Made by a program: the position numbers and the translations under genes. Below are positions 47,111 through 59,781 of a stretch of 64,000 bases of DNA, in pieces. Position 1 is the stretch's first letter. The number at the start of each line of letters is the position of its first letter. The notes under the pieces were generated by a model that was given only the letters and a program-made list of their open reading frames with translations, did not search any database and was not told the DNA's origin. The stretch comes from Tamarix chinensis (lineage: Eukaryota; Streptophyta; Magnoliopsida; Caryophyllales; Tamaricaceae). The stretch is taken from contig CM060181.1 in assembly GCA_030549775.1 (NCBI GenBank), positions 52,706,218 through 52,770,217 on the forward strand. The letters run 5' to 3'.

Positions 47111-48468
47111 ATCCTCCTATTATAAGTAATAAAAATAGTTAGGGATGAGTAACCATATTAAACCAAGTAAAGATAAATATTGTGGGTATTATAATTTTCT
47201 CAACTATCTTTTGAGTTGTTTAATTGGTAGGCTTTGGCTTCTTTACCCTAGTGTATATTCAAACATTAGATTACTTTGGGGGTACATATGGGGGTCTAAG
47301 TTTCCTACTTAGGTATGGTTCCTCTATTAGTTATTTCTCCTATTGCATCAAGTAAAAATTATTTTTAACAATATTATATCATACATGAATGACATAGAGG
47401 GGTGTGTGTGTTTAATATAAAAGCTTCTCTAGTTGCCTTGTTGCCTCTATACCCTATCTTGTGAACTTAAATATTTTTCTCTACATTAACTCTATTATTG
47501 GTTCTCTTACCTATTACATTGAATAGACTAATTATGTTAGTTTTAATTTTAAGCTAAGTATACTCTAGTTATATTCAAAAAGCTAATAATAATTTGTTCT
47601 TACATATTATGCAGGAGTATTTAACTCTTCTTTTAGTAAAGTTCAAGAATTAACATTCTTTGAGACAAACCCATCGCTCTTGAGGTTATTAAAACTTGTT
47701 CCCAAAACCCTAATGCTACTAATGGTTTCTTAGGTAATTATTACATGTATATCGGAAGTTTGTAAAAAGGAAAATTAATTAAAAGGTTTAATGTATAAGA
47801 TAAGGATAAGTTAAGGATTTAAAAAGTGACATAGAAGATAAAGTTTGGTTGCATGATCCATATGTATCGTGTATAGGATTTTATTTAGCATTATTATTTT
47901 ACTTAAACTTTGTAGTATTTGTTTTCTTATAATTTTGGATGGTATTTTTTATGCATTATATTTCCGTTATAGGGTTTTTTGTATGTATTAGTTTCACTTT
48001 TACTAACTAGTTAAACCTAGCTAATGTTAGTAGATTAAGTTAATAATGTTCCTATGATAATATAGTGATGGTGTCAACTAAGCTTAGTTGGAAACGACTA
48101 ATTTAGTTTGATAATAACAACTATATTATCCAAGAAGGTTAGTAATAGTTCGTAAAGGCTAAAACATACGTGACCCTTTTTCCATTATACACATATGATA
48201 TTTATGGTTGATAAAACTTGAGAATTTTCAAAATTCTTTGATCTTCTCCAAGTGAGTTAGTCTTTAGAGTTGATGTTATTCTAAGTAGAAAAATGTGTGA
48301 TTTCTCCTTATAATTAGTGAAGCTTTGTTGAGGACTCATTTCTAATATCAAGACTAATAGTAACTCCATTGTTTGAAACAATATCAACTATTAAAAGTAA
48401 TAAACAAGATTGAAGCAAGATTCTGAGTTGTGTTTGGGTGATTTCAATATCAACATACACATCATTAG
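47111..48468. other. No clear gene; probable 5' end of gypsy element E
   Basis: AT-rich and without supported coding. A Ty3/gypsy primer site begins at 48469, so the bases before it should be an LTR. However, it does not resemble the LTR at 58924-59765 and I could not place its left limit. Confidence 0.3.
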
Positions 48469-48480
48469 TGGTATCAAAGC
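48469..48480 (+). promoter_or_regulatory. Primer binding site of gypsy element E
   Basis: TGGTATCAAAGC, one base different from the initiator-Met tRNA site TGGTATCAGAGC. It is preceded by ACACATCATTAG, close to ACATCATTTT before the site of element F. Confidence 0.68.
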
Positions 48481-49384
48481 CTAGGTTGGATTTTTTCTTT
48501 GAATTGCCAGCCATTGATGTTGGTTCCTACAGGAAAAAATTGAAGATAACTTGCAACTATAGCAAACCTTCAAACTAGGTTATTGATAAGTTATTTCTTT
48601 TGTTTTATTTTTTACTTGATGATTTTTAACCGCAAATTTGTATGCCCTGTTATGCCTAATTGAGAACGTGTTTCAAATTCATAGTAGAGTCATAATAAAT
48701 GCTCAATTCCCTAAATAATCTTTTTTCCATTGATCAAATTTTAGTAGATAAGCTAAGTTATCTTAATGTTGTGTAGTGGCATGTATATGTGCAAATGATG
48801 GTTAGTTGGCATGTATCAAATAGATTTATTCATCGTGAATTTACCAGCCATTGTGTGTCTTGATTTCATGATTTGTTATGAAACATAGTAATGGGTTATG
48901 CCATGTGAAATTGAGACATACATTACATATATGTTGTGTAATGAAGATTATATGATATTACCAAGTGTGTATGGTTTGTGTTTGTGACTTAATATAACTA
49001 TTACCAACTTGGTATAATAACTTGTGTGATCTATTTCAGTAGTAATCACATCTAAGTGTATGCAAAATAAGTTGCACATTATTTTGAACTCTTGTATGAA
49101 ATGATATAAGAAAAACAATTATTGTTATGGAACTAGTGTGTCTATCAAATTAAATTGTTTTGTTTATTTCTATCTCAATAATCTAGCAAGAACTATGTTT
49201 GTTGAGATATATATCTCGTATTTATGGTATATGTAATTAGTAACTTTGTGTTTAACTTGTGTGAATAGAAAATATTACCAAGAAATATACTTGACCACCA
49301 ACACCATAAGTGTTTAGTTTGGTTTCTTTCAATAAAACCCTAAGTGCACTAACATGTTTATTGATTTGTGTTGTGTGATCAATA

Positions 49385-50570
49385 CCAAATTAAGGTGGTA
49401 CAAAATTTTCAATCTATTTTTTAGGCTACCCAAAATATTTCAAAAATTATAGATGCATCCAATGCTCAACTAAAACAACTTCTTGCAATGCAAATTCAAT
49501 TGCAAAGGATGGATTCCCAATTTGCTAAGCAAGATTCTTTCCACAATAAGTAAGAAAAAGAAGAATTTCCTAGAGAACAAATGGAGAGTATGCTAAGGGA
49601 AAAAATAAACTCACATATGGATTATAAAGAAGAATCATAAGGAAGTTAAAATCGTCGAGCTTGATATGAGCATCAACCGAGACATCATGATAGAGAAGAT
49701 ACAGGTTTAAAACTTGATCTTCCTAATTCTAATGGTAACCTTAATGTTGAATTATTCCTTGAGTTTTTACATGAAGTAGATGATATATTTGAATTCAAGG
49801 ATTATCATGACGAGCAAAAAATGTAAACTAGCTACTCTTAAGTCTAAGAACTTTACTAGAATATGGTCTGATAACTTGAATAGGACTAGAGAAAGGGATG
49901 AAAAGTTGAAAATCAAGTATGGGATGAGATGAAGAAAAACGTAGTAAAGAAGTTTGAACTTAAGTAGTATGAGCAAGATAATTATATGAAATTAACTACT
50001 CTTATAAAAGAATTTATAAGCATCAAAGAATATGTTATAAAGTTTGAGAAATTTGCACTTATATGTGATAATCATGAAAAAAAAGGAACAAACATGTATT
50101 GCATTTTTAGTTAACCTTAATATGATAATTAGAGGTAAAATTGAAACTTTCCTATGTGACTCTCTTGATGATATGATTAGGCTATCTTTCATATTTGAAA
50201 AGCAAATCAAGTCCTATTAACTTCATGCCAAGAAAAATGTTTCTTCTATAAAGTATTACTTAAATGTGCAAGGTACAAAGTATGGGTTGGGTACCTTGAG
50301 GACTACAAATGTTGATAGAAAATAGGGACCTACCCAAGTTGAGAAAAGTAAATACAAGGTCAATGAAGTATCTACAAAGCAATGTTTTAAATTCCAAGGA
50401 TATAGACACTTTGCTAGATAATGTCCTAACCAAAGAGTGTTGTCCATACAAGAGATTGATGTTATGGAGACTTGTGATGAAGACCTTTATTCCTGGTTAA
50501 GTGAAGTAATTTTAAGTGAATCCAAGGATGAGGTCAATTCTTGTTATGTGTTACAAAAATTTCTTTAATT
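49385..50570 (+). pseudogene. Gypsy E gag remnant
   Basis: Plus strand: KIIDASNAQLKQLLAMQIQL, LKLDLPNSNGNLNVELFLEF, HEVDDIFEFKDYHDEQK, RIWSDNLNRTRERD, then KQCFKFQGYRHFAR-stop-CPNQ. This last is a zinc knuckle with Phe for the second Cys and a stop before the last. It matches F gag piece by piece. Gag would coat the RNA. It contains many frame changes. Confidence 0.78.
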
Positions 50571-50599
50571 ACAAGATAATGAGAAACCCAATCAATGAA

Positions 50600-50945
50600 A
50601 GAAGATATTCAATACCAAAGGAAGAATAAGAGATATGATTTGCCAAATTATCATTAATAGTGATTCGTGTACAAACATGGTCAATAAGAAGATGGTAAAG
50701 GATCTTGGATTAGATAAACCACTACACCTAAATCCCTATTGTCATTATTGGCTCAATAAAGATAATAGAGTCAAGATAACAAAACAAACTCTAATCTCAT
50801 TTAGAATTTGTAATTACCATGATAATGTGCTATAGGATATTTTTCCCATGGATGCATGTGGAATCTTATTAGATATACCATGGTAATATGATATGATTTC
50901 CATTCATAATGGTAATTTTAATGAATATATCATTGAGAAAGATAA
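50600..50945 (+). pseudogene. Gypsy E protease remnant
   Basis: MICQIIINSDSCTNMVNKKM corresponds to F's VCRLIIDSGSCTNVAS. The catalytic D-S-G reads N-S-D, so the aspartic protease is dead. KDLGLDKPLHLNPYCHYWLN and ISFRICNYHDNVL follow, then a stop (TAG at 50833) where F continues with CDVLPMD. Confidence 0.75.
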
Positions 50946-51129
50946 TAAAATGCATATACTTAAACCTTCTAAATGTGATGAAATTAGCATAGTTAAGAAT
51001 AAAAAGAGTTTTTTTTTTGCATAAAAATTCTATGATAAATTGTATTAAGGAATAAGGTAGTTTTTATGCTTTTATTATCAAGGAATTCCTATAAGGATAG
51101 AAAAATAGTAATAATACTGGATTAAATGA

Positions 51130-51867
51130 GGTTGTTGATGAAAATAATAATGTATTTCTTGATGAATTACCACCTAGATTAATGCCTAAAAGAGGAATAT
51201 AACATGTCATAAATTTAATGCCTGATTTATACTTATCTAATCAACCTACATATAGATGTAATATAGAAGAGGCAAAGGAATTACAAAACAAATACAAGAG
51301 CATATAGGAAAAAGATATGTGAGATAGAGCATGAGCCTTTGTTTTATACTTGCATTACTTGTTCCAAAAAAAGATGGTGTGTAGCACATGTGTATTGATT
51401 CTAGGGTTGTAAGCAATATAACTATCAAATATCAATTTCATATGACTAAATTAGATGATATGTTAGATGAATTGTGTGGAGCGCAAATATTCTCTAAAAT
51501 TAATTTAAGGAGTGGATATCATTAAATGAGGATAAGAGAAAGGATGAATGGAAAACAACGTTTAAAACTAATTATAATCTTTATGAGTTGAAAGTGATGC
51601 CTTTTAGATTATGTAATGTACCTAGTTTCTTTATAAGACTTATGAATTATGTTTTTTCATCCTTTACTTGGAAAATTTATTGCAATATACTTATATGATA
51701 TACTCGTGTATGATAAAAATGAGGACAATCATCTTATTCATTTAAGGAAATTATTTGATAAACTAAGGGAAACTAAACTCTCTAAAGAAATAAAAAATTG
51801 TGACTTCATAATTTCGAGGGTTGTTTTCCATGGCTATATTGTAAGTATCGAGGGTATAAAACTAGAT
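51130..51867 (+). pseudogene. Gypsy E reverse transcriptase remnant
   Basis: Plus strand: VPKKDGV-stop-HMCIDSRVV, TKLDDMLDELCGAQIFSKIN, LRSGYH, DEWKTTFKTNYNLYELKVMP, MNYVFSS, then YLYDILVYDKNEDNHLIHLR for the family's YLDDILVYS. The catalytic YLDD is altered to YLYD. The protein ends at IVSIEGIKLDH, where LINE sequence begins. It would copy RNA into DNA but is inactive. Confidence 0.82.
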
Positions 51868-51869
51868 CA

Positions 51870-52630
51870 TATGTATTCATTGTCATACGAGTCGCTTGTT
51901 GAACATGAGGGAAAGGTTATGGATGAATTACAACAAGAAGATATTGATGATGAAACCATATACTAGCAACATACTCTTGTTGGTGTGGTCTGTGGATATA
52001 GACCATCTTTCGACCGAATGGTAACCTTCATCAAACAAGATTGGAACCATGTACCTTCCCTAAAATCATACTACATGAGGAAGGTTATTTTCTATTTAAC
52101 TTTGCAAATTGTAAAGACTATAATACCATTCTTTCTATTAGGAATTGGAATTACCAGTAGAAGCCTTTAATAATTAGGAAGTGGCATCCAAAATTCTCCT
52201 TCACGAAAATGAATTTTAATTCCTTCCTCTATGGTTGAGAATTCTAGGACTACCTCTTCCATTTTGTTCATCAAGTAGTATCAGCAAAATATGTAGCTGT
52301 GTGGGAAGACCTTTAGGCATTGATGTAATTACAGCTATGAAAGAAAGAATTTCCTATGTTAGAGAATTACTAGAGGTGGACACACATACAACCTTACCTG
52401 AGATTTCACTCATTAAACTCCCTAACTTCTCAACTTTCAAACAAAGCATTGATTATGAATGGAAACCACCCTTCTACTCCATCCATCAACAATCTGGACA
52501 CTTCATTTCAAAATGCCCTCAGACAGTTCCCACAAATGTCCAACAAAGGAAGAAGTGGATTGTGGTCAATGATAGAAGATCTACTGGCAGTCACCCAACA
52601 AAAACTCCTCATTTCCACCACTAAAAAATG
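51870..52630 (+). pseudogene. LINE ORF1 remnant (DUF4283 and zinc knuckle)
   Basis: HEGKVMDELQQEDIDDETIY, a stop, then QHTLVGVVCGYRPSFDRMVT and IKQDWNHVPS: the DUF4283 start of plant L1 ORF1 proteins. After frame changes it continues LRILGLPLPF, GRPLGIDVITAMKERISYVR, and YEWKPPFYSIHQQSGHFISK-CP, a CCHC knuckle with the first two Cys replaced by Ser and Gln-neighbour changes. ORF1 binds LINE RNA. Confidence 0.75.
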
Positions 52631-52924
52631 ACACAACCCAACCAGTAGCCTACACGACCTTAATGTCCACATCTTCCATAAATAATCATATCATAAACCC
52701 CCTCCTAAATCATAAAAATCCTTCAACAAAGCTATAGGATCTTTTGTCAATACATGATCAAAAGGTAGGCCTAGCCCTTTGATATCAAAAGTATTACTAT
52801 AATAAATGGGATCAAAGAACTAGAGCAACTAGAGGAAGAGAAAGAGACAGGATGGAAACTAGGTATTGGAAGATCTATAACCAGTGTGCTATATGACTTA
52901 CCTAACTTCTACATTCAACCAGCA

Positions 52925-55900
52925 TGAAAGTTAGATGTTGGAACATTATAGGTCTAAATGACCCGCAAAAGAAAAAAAATCAGTGATCTTACTCTAGTTG
53001 GACTGGTTGAAACAAGAATCAAGTCAAAAAATGTTACTAAAGTCACTAATGGTCTCATGCACCAATGGAAATGGGTCTATAACTACAATCATCATTACAA
53101 TGGTCGAGTGTGGATAGGATGGGATCCACACACATGGTACATTCATGTTATAAAAACTCATTCCCAAGGGATTCATTGTAAAGTAAGTTCCCTTAATAAT
53201 AATTCTGAATCTTTCCTCACTATTATCTATGCATATAATTAAGGTAATGCTAGAATAGAGCTATGGAACTGGCTCCTAACTCAGCGCATTACTTTTAGCC
53301 TATGAATGATCATTTGAAAGTTCAATGTTATACTAAAAAGAGAAGAAAAAAGCCAAGGGGATATCCAATTCAATGATATGAAGACTCTACTAACTACTTA
53401 TCTTCCCTTCAACTTTCTAGCTTTCTATTCACTAGAGAATTTTTCACATGGTCAAATAAACAAATAGGGAATGATAGAATTTGGTGTAAGCTTGATAGAG
53501 TCCTTTGTAACCTAGAATGGACTTCTCAATTTGAAGGAACTCATGCTCATTTCCATACACCTCAAATTTCTAATCATTCACTTACAACAGGAAAAATTCA
53601 GCATCATACTTCTAAGGGTAGAACCCCTTTCATATTTTATGACATGTGGACTGAAGACCCTTTGTTCCTTACTATAGTCTAGTCACATTAGAAGACTATT
53701 GGTCAAGGAAATAAGCTAAAAGTAGTGGCCAATAACCTAAAGCTTCTCAAAATCCCCCTAGAGCATCTTAATAGAAGCATATTTGGAAGTATTAGTGACG
53801 GAGATAAAAAAGCTAAAGTAGAATTAGAAGAAGTGCAAACTTCTCTGATTACTCAGTCAACAAATCATCATAGCCATCTTCAAGAGAATGAATTTCTGCA
53901 ATAATAGAAACACCTTGCAAGATGTGAATAAATGTTCTATAAACAAAAATCAAGAATCCAGTTGTTAACATTGGGAGATGATAACATAAAATTTTTCCAT
54001 GAAATGGCTAAAGGAAGAAGAATAAAGAATCAAATTAATCTCCTATATGATGATTATGGTCAAAGCCACACTAACTAGGATAGCATATTCACCATTCTGT
54101 AAAATTCTATAGTCACCTTCTAGGCCACAAGACTACCAACAATCACGCAATAGATAGAAATATCATTAGCAATGACACTATTTTAAATCACACTCAGCAA
54201 CATCAGCTCTTGACTCTAGTCACTTTACCTAAATTGAAAAATGTGATATTCTCCCTATTAAAAGAAAGGCTCCAAGACCATATGGTTATAATGCTCATAT
54301 CTACACAAATTGTTAGGTTATAGTGGTCACATATCTCTACTTAGCCATCTCTAAATTTTTATACCCAGGAACCTTAATGTAACCACTCCCAACCTCATTC
54401 CTAAGGTCTTAAATGCTTCAAGGTCAGAGGAGTTCAGACCTATAGTCTGCTACAACACTCCTTACAAAATAATTGCTACCATTATCACCTATAGGCTTCA
54501 AATGATTTTACCCACTCTGACTAGTGAAGCTTTGTCAGTACTTGTGAAAGGAAGAGCTATTTTAGATACTATTCTTTTAGCCACTGAATTAATCAAAGGT
54601 TGCAACTAGCAATATCTTTCACCAAGAATTATGATGAAGCTTGATATAAAGAAAGCTTTTTACTCGTCAACTGGAGCTATCTCTAAAATGTCTTGTATAG
54701 ACTTCATTTTCCTCTCGACTTTGTCAAAATTATCATGGCTTGTGTGGCAATAGTCAGTTACTCCATCAAGTTTAATGTTACCTGCATTCTCTCATCTATA
54801 CCTAGAGAGGATTAATATAAAGAGACCCCTTATCTCCCTATCTCTTCATCCTATTAATCAAATATCTTAATCAATCCTTGAAGACTCTATGGGATGACCC
54901 CAAATCCTCTCCCATCCTAGATGCAAAAAAACTAGATATCTTGAACCTTATGTTTGTGGATGATCAACTGTTTTTCTACAAAGGAGACTTTAGCTTAGCC
55001 ACAACTATCTTAAAGGCATTCCACCAGTTCTCAAATGTCTTAGGTTTGACCTTAAATGCCAACAAAAGTAACATCTATTATGAAGGGAGCTATATAAACA
55101 TGCTAAAAGAGGAACTAAATAGTGGGTACCATATCCCTAAAGGTAAATTACCATTCAAATACATGGGAATACCACTTGATGGTAGATACCTTACTAAACA
55201 ACGATATCAACCGTTGATTGATAAATTCACCTCAAGGTTAAAGAATTGGAAAGTTTAACTTCTCAGTTATACTAGATTCCTACAACTCATCCAATTTATC
55301 CTCTTCAGCTTATAAACCTATTAGAGCTTGATCTTTCCAATTCCTTTGCAAATTCTATCAGAGATCAATACCATCTACAGGAAGTTCCTCTAGTCTAACT
55401 CAAATGACACTTCAAACTAGTCTTCTTTTGTATGGGAAAACATATGCCAGTCAAAAACATAAGGTGGTCTTAGCTTGATTAATATCACATGGTGGAATAG
55501 AGTAGCTATGCACAAACTACTATAGCACATAGCCTTAAAGAAAGACTTCCCATGGGTCAAGTGGGTACATGCATGTTACCTCAAAGATGAAAGCATATGG
55601 AATGTTAGAATCAAACCATCTACAGCAATATTGAATAGTCTCCTCTTTTTTCTAGAATAATGGATAATGGAAAATTCTCCATTAGTCATGCATATGATCT
55701 CATTAAACCCTGAAGCAACAAAGTGAATTAGTACCCTATGGTATGGTATGCAACATCTATCAAAAGACATTCATTTGCACTGATCAAAAGGAAACTCACA
55801 ACCACCTGCTTTTTAATTGCACCTATACTAGAAACATGTGGTCGTCTCTCATTCACAAGCTGGGTTGCATTCAAGACTTAACAGACATGCAGGAAATATA

Positions 55901-56160
55901 TCATTGGGTAACTAGAGGATGAAAAGGACCTAAAAAAAGAGAGGTCATAAGAGCCTTGGTAGCAACCACTATTTACCACATTTGGGAGAGAGAAATAAGA
56001 GAATTTTTATTAATAAAGGAAAAGAGCCAAGACACATTTAGCAAAATATTATATCTGATCTAGTAAGGAGAATGAATAGATTTTAGCATAGTGAATTGTT
56101 TAAAATTATCATGGAATGTATATATACATTAACCTAGAAGCTTGCTAGGTTATTTTATTT
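52925..56160 (+). pseudogene. LINE ORF2 remnant (endonuclease, RT, zf-RVT)
   Basis: The endonuclease start MKVRCWNIIGLNDPQK is followed by LVGLVETRIKSKN and WKWVYNYNHHYNGRVWIGWD, the family's Glu-containing LVETR-x-K segment. Many stops follow. RT is visible as LVKGRAILDTILLATELI (about 54540) and, in an open 126-codon frame 54878-55258, as DILNLMFVDDQLFFYKGD (family FADD), LTLNANKSNIYY and GKLPFKYMGIPLDGR. zf-RVT lies near 55750-55900 (FNCTYTRNMW). ORF2 would nick the target and prime reverse transcription. It is broken. Confidence 0.8.
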
Positions 56161-56217
56161 TGATATTATATTCTTCATTTGGAATAATAAAAATTACATT
56201 ACTTACCCAAAAAAAAT

Positions 56218-56737
56218 ATACTTAGGCATGAAAAATAAGTTAGTTTCTTACAGTCCTTTGTATTTTTTTGTCAAACATTAAGATGGTAAAGAAAATATTA
56301 TAGAGATTCATTATCAACAAGATCTTTGATAATTGTCATACTAAATGCTAAGTTATTAGGTTTTGAAATATTGAAAGAATTGTATGCAAAATATGAGTAT
56401 TTCTCTGAGATTTATGATGCATGTAAAAATAATCTTATTCATGGTAATTATATGCTTCAATATGCCTTTATTTTCTAGCTTAATAAATTATGTATACCTC
56501 AATCTAGTGTGAACGATTTACTTGTTAAATCAATGTATGAGGAGGTATAGCTGGTTATTTTGGTATGCATAAAACTATGGAATTATTATAAGAAAATTTC
56601 TATTGGCTATAAACAATAAAATTGATACAAACTATTATTAGAAGATGCGTGACATGTCAAAAGAGTACAATTTATTCTATAAGGGATTATATATGCCTTT
56701 ACCTATTCCTCGCCAACCAGTGGAGGGGGTTAGGATG
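56218..56737 (+). pseudogene. Gypsy E RNase H end and integrase N-terminal part
   Basis: LRHEK-stop-VSFLQSFVFF matches the family's HAKWVEFLQSF at the end of RNase H. YAKYEYFSEIYDAC, LNKLCIPQSSVNDLLVKSMY and IRRCVTCQKSTIYS follow: the His/Cys zinc-binding integrase start. PLPIPRQPVEG ends at the copia LTR. Confidence 0.75.
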
Positions 56738-58158
56738 TGATGGAAATATGCCCTAGAACCAATCATATGTTATGATTTGTATTTGCATATTTAGTGATTG
56801 TGCTTATTAATAAAAGCATCAATTGATGTTATTCATTCAAATGTTGTTATCCCTTTGAATAATTATTCTTTATGTAGATAATCAAGTATGTGACTGGATT
56901 GTGGAACTCTACTAATAGATAGAAAGATTATTATTCAAGAACTGTCCCTAATCTAATATCATCTAATTAAGGGATATTAGTGATTATAAGACTAGTATGT
57001 TGATTAGTTGATTATCATGTTCCACTGATCATTGATATGAGATATCAAACTAATAACATAGATACATGTTATGGAACATGATATTGGACCGACCCAGTAG
57101 GAGGACACTACATTAAATATTGTGCAAAGTGTCATCAGTGTTCTCCAAATAGTATTTCATCCTTTGACATGAGATCTTCGTATTTGCTGGTATGATGATC
57201 ATTTTGTTTTAACTTTACCAATTGTTACCCTTATTAGGGGTGATAATAAAGGTATTGATTAGACATGTTGTGAATCATATAGAGGCACATAGTTGATCAA
57301 GATGGGATTTGTCCCTCTCATGACATGAGAGAGATATCTTTGGGCCCCTCGACAAGTATGACTAATGTTAGCATGGCCATGTGCAAACGAGGTGTCATTT
57401 GTTTAAGGTTAGTCTTACTTGGTGATCGAGAAAGAGTGTGATTGAATATAGAAGGATGACACGACCAATGCCTTGTGTTCAATTTAAATATTGTGTGATA
57501 AAAGGACAAATATACGGGTTATTAATAGGTTATGTCCAGCATAGGACATTTGTGTAATTTGGGTAGTCATAACGTATTGCTAGAGACCTCTTATGATTTG
57601 TGGGCCCGAAAGGAGTTTCGGTCCACTACCAATATTACATGAACCTACAGGGTCGCACATCGAACTCAACTGGATCAAAAAGATAAGATGAGATCTTAAT
57701 ATGATTAATATCTCATCAAGTCCAAGTGGTTTTAATGTGATTAAGGCCCAAGTCCAATGTCACTAGGTGAGCTAGAGTGTTAATATAAATACCCAAGCTA
57801 GGGTTTTATTATATATACACATTTTTGCTCTCTCTCTAAGTGTGAGATAAAAACCTAGCCACCAACGCTGGTTATTCATGAAATTGAGAGAGTGTTCAAT
57901 TGGCGCTAGCAAGCTTCCTTAGTGATCCAGATTCAAAGTGTGTGGATACTGGTAGAGGTGTGACGCAATTCGCACTCACTCACTCAAAGGAGATTGAAAT
58001 CCAGCAATTGAAATAAACTCAATTGGATCAAGAAATCCATCAAACCATTAACAACTTCAAGCCTAATAGGTTCGTCTTTAATCTAGCATATGTTCTTGGT
58101 AAATTTAGCCTTTGATTTTATTCCACTGCATTGTGTCTCGCTTGGCTAAATTCCTACA
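56738..58158. mobile_element. Solo Ty1/copia LTR, 1.42 kb
   Basis: Starts TGATGGAAATATGCCCTAGA and ends TTCCTACA, the ends of a well-known long plant copia LTR type (TGTTGGAAATATGCCCTAGAG). It is flanked by GGATG (56733-56737) and AGATG (58159-58163), a 5-bp duplication with one transition. Removing it rejoins integrase VEGVR-M to MDFILGLPRLP-type sequence. No internal region remains, so it is a solo LTR made by recombination. It could have been inserted in either direction; TG...CA does not decide. Confidence 0.83.
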
Positions 58159-58923
58159 AGATGGACTTTATCCTAGGGTTACCAAGATTACCTAATGGTA
58201 GTGGTTGATAGGTTTTATAAAATGGCACATTTTATTTTTTTGTAATAAATCTAATGTTGTAGCTTATTTGGTGGATTTATATATTAAATAAGTAGTAAGG
58301 TTGCATGGTATTCCCAAAAATATAGTGTTGGATAGAGATGTTAAATTTTTGAGTAAATTTTAGAAGACACTTTGACATATGTTAGGCATTAAGTTGTTGT
58401 TTAATACATCTCATCATCCTCAATTGGATGTTCAAATCAAAGTGAATGATAAAAATTTTGGAAATTTACTACATGGATTAGTTAATAAGAGTACAAAAGA
58501 TTAGGATATTTATCTAGTACATGCTAAATTTGCATATAATAGGATCCCTTCTAGTTAAAATCAATAAATTCCATTTGAGGTTGTATATGGGTTTTATCCC
58601 TACTTCCTTATTGATATGTTGTCAATAAAGAAAGGTGATATTTGAAACTATGGTTCTATGGAAAGTTTTGAACTTTTTAGAAAACTTTATAAGCAAAATA
58701 AGAACAATATTGAGAAACCTAATGCTAAATATCAAGCTCGAGCTAATAAGAATCAAATTCAATAAGAGTTTGCTCTAGGAGAATTAGTATGGTTACACTT
58801 AAAAAAATAAAGATTTCCAAACTTAAAAAATAATGTTAAGAGTTAACCGACCATTTAAAATCTTGAGAAAATTTGGAGATGATGTGTATAAATTGGAATT
58901 ACCTGAATATTATAGAGGAGTTT
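58159..58923 (+). pseudogene. Gypsy E integrase core and C-terminal remnant
   Basis: Seen are MDFILGLPRLPNGSG-like sequence, VVRLHGIPKNIVLDRDVKFL with the second catalytic Asp, LGIKLLFNTSHHPQLDVQIK where QTDGQTE is expected (catalytic Glu lost), LVNKSTKD, FAYNRIPSS, FEVVYGFYP, GELVWLHLKK-stop-RFPNLK and FKILRKFGDDVYKLELPEYY. It stops at RGVL, about 29 residues before the equivalent point in F. The polypurine tract is therefore missing. Confidence 0.8.
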
Positions 58924-59765
58924 TGATGTAGGAGCATCTAATGAACGTAATGATTGTCATGTTCATATTAATTATCAAGGTAAGGAAGACTTAGCTTTCT
59001 TAATGTTGGATCCTATCATGTTAAATATTCTTGATAATTCTTATGTGCTTGATATTGAAAAACATTCAAGTTGTTCTTGTAGGTATGTCATATATTTGCA
59101 AGAAGAAGATGTTAATACACTTTAATGTGTACAAGTATTCAAAGCATGCAAGACTATGTCATACATGATATGATACTTTACAAAAAAAGGATATGGTGAT
59201 GATATTCATTAGTTGTATTAACTTGTTGTAAACCCTAACCCTAAGTGTATTTTATGTAAGTTAGGGTTTAATATAATTTCATGTATGTATCATAGTTAAT
59301 TGTATATCTTTGTAATGTTAATAACTATGCTTAGGATTAAGTGTTACATGGGATTAATTCAACCATGATAAGTGGGCTTGGATTAAGGGAAAGAATCAGC
59401 TGGTTTAGGCATGATAAACTGACTACTTCCTCTCCTATATATATACACTCTTGTAAGCATGATTTGTAATGCACAATGAATAAGAATTTTAATCAAACTT
59501 TGAGCATAGCTAGCTGAAGTCTATCTCTCTCATTTTAATCAAAATTGAGAAAGGAAATTCTAGGACATTGGCTTCCTCCATCAACACTCAAACTCGACAT
59601 ATTTGAAGACTAGTTCAAATTTGTTGAGAACAATTATCTTTGTCACTTGATTTCTTTGCCTATAATCCTTCTTAATCCTTCATTTCTTTTGCATCATTTT
59701 GTGGATTAAATCTTATACCATAAATATTAGATCCAACCTTCCAGCCACTTTGATAAAATACATCA
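58924..59765 (+). repeat. Gypsy LTR shared by elements E and F
   Basis: 842 bp, starts TGATGTAGGAGCATCTAATG and ends near ACATCA before the primer site of F. It matches 63233-64000 almost throughout, apart from a 25-bp insertion in the latter (63634-63660). CTATATATATACAC at 59432-59450 is a likely TATA region, with TTGTAATGCACAATGAATAA downstream. It has E's pol on one side and F's gag on the other. Confidence 0.82.
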
Positions 59766-59769
59766 TTTT

Positions 59770-59781
59770 TGGTATCAAAGC
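59770..59781 (+). promoter_or_regulatory. Primer binding site of gypsy element F
   Basis: TGGTATCAAAGC four bases after the LTR. Same form and same mismatch as in element E. Confidence 0.75.

Larger units (their letters stand above)
51868..56217 (+). mobile_element. L1-type LINE inserted in gypsy E
   Basis: 4.35 kb on the plus strand with two decayed ORFs and a 3' end TTACCCAAAAAAAA at 56204-56217. The 5' limit is taken where gypsy RT stops matching (about 51868); LINE ORF1 starts incomplete. No target duplication was found, and gypsy sequence is missing at the junction, so the insertion came with a deletion or a later one removed it. The ends resemble those of the LINE at 39488-40208. Confidence 0.78.
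48469..58923 (+). mobile_element. Ty3/gypsy element E internal region, interrupted twice
   Basis: The order primer site, gag, protease, RT, RNase H, integrase on the plus strand defines Ty3/gypsy. The coding is broken throughout. A LINE lies at about 51868-56217, and a solo copia LTR at 56738-58158 splits integrase. About 0.6-0.7 kb between the end of RT and the end of RNase H is missing at the LINE. The element joins the LTR at 58924 without a visible polypurine tract. Its gag and pol are close relatives of element F. Confidence 0.78.

Noticed and set aside
48202..48514. Minus-strand ORFs before and over the primer site
   Set aside because: They cross the E primer site region, have no family likeness and lie opposite to the element.
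54878..55258. Isolated 126-codon ORF as a small gene
   Set aside because: It is the FVDD (FADD) part of the LINE reverse transcriptase, flanked by decayed ORF2.
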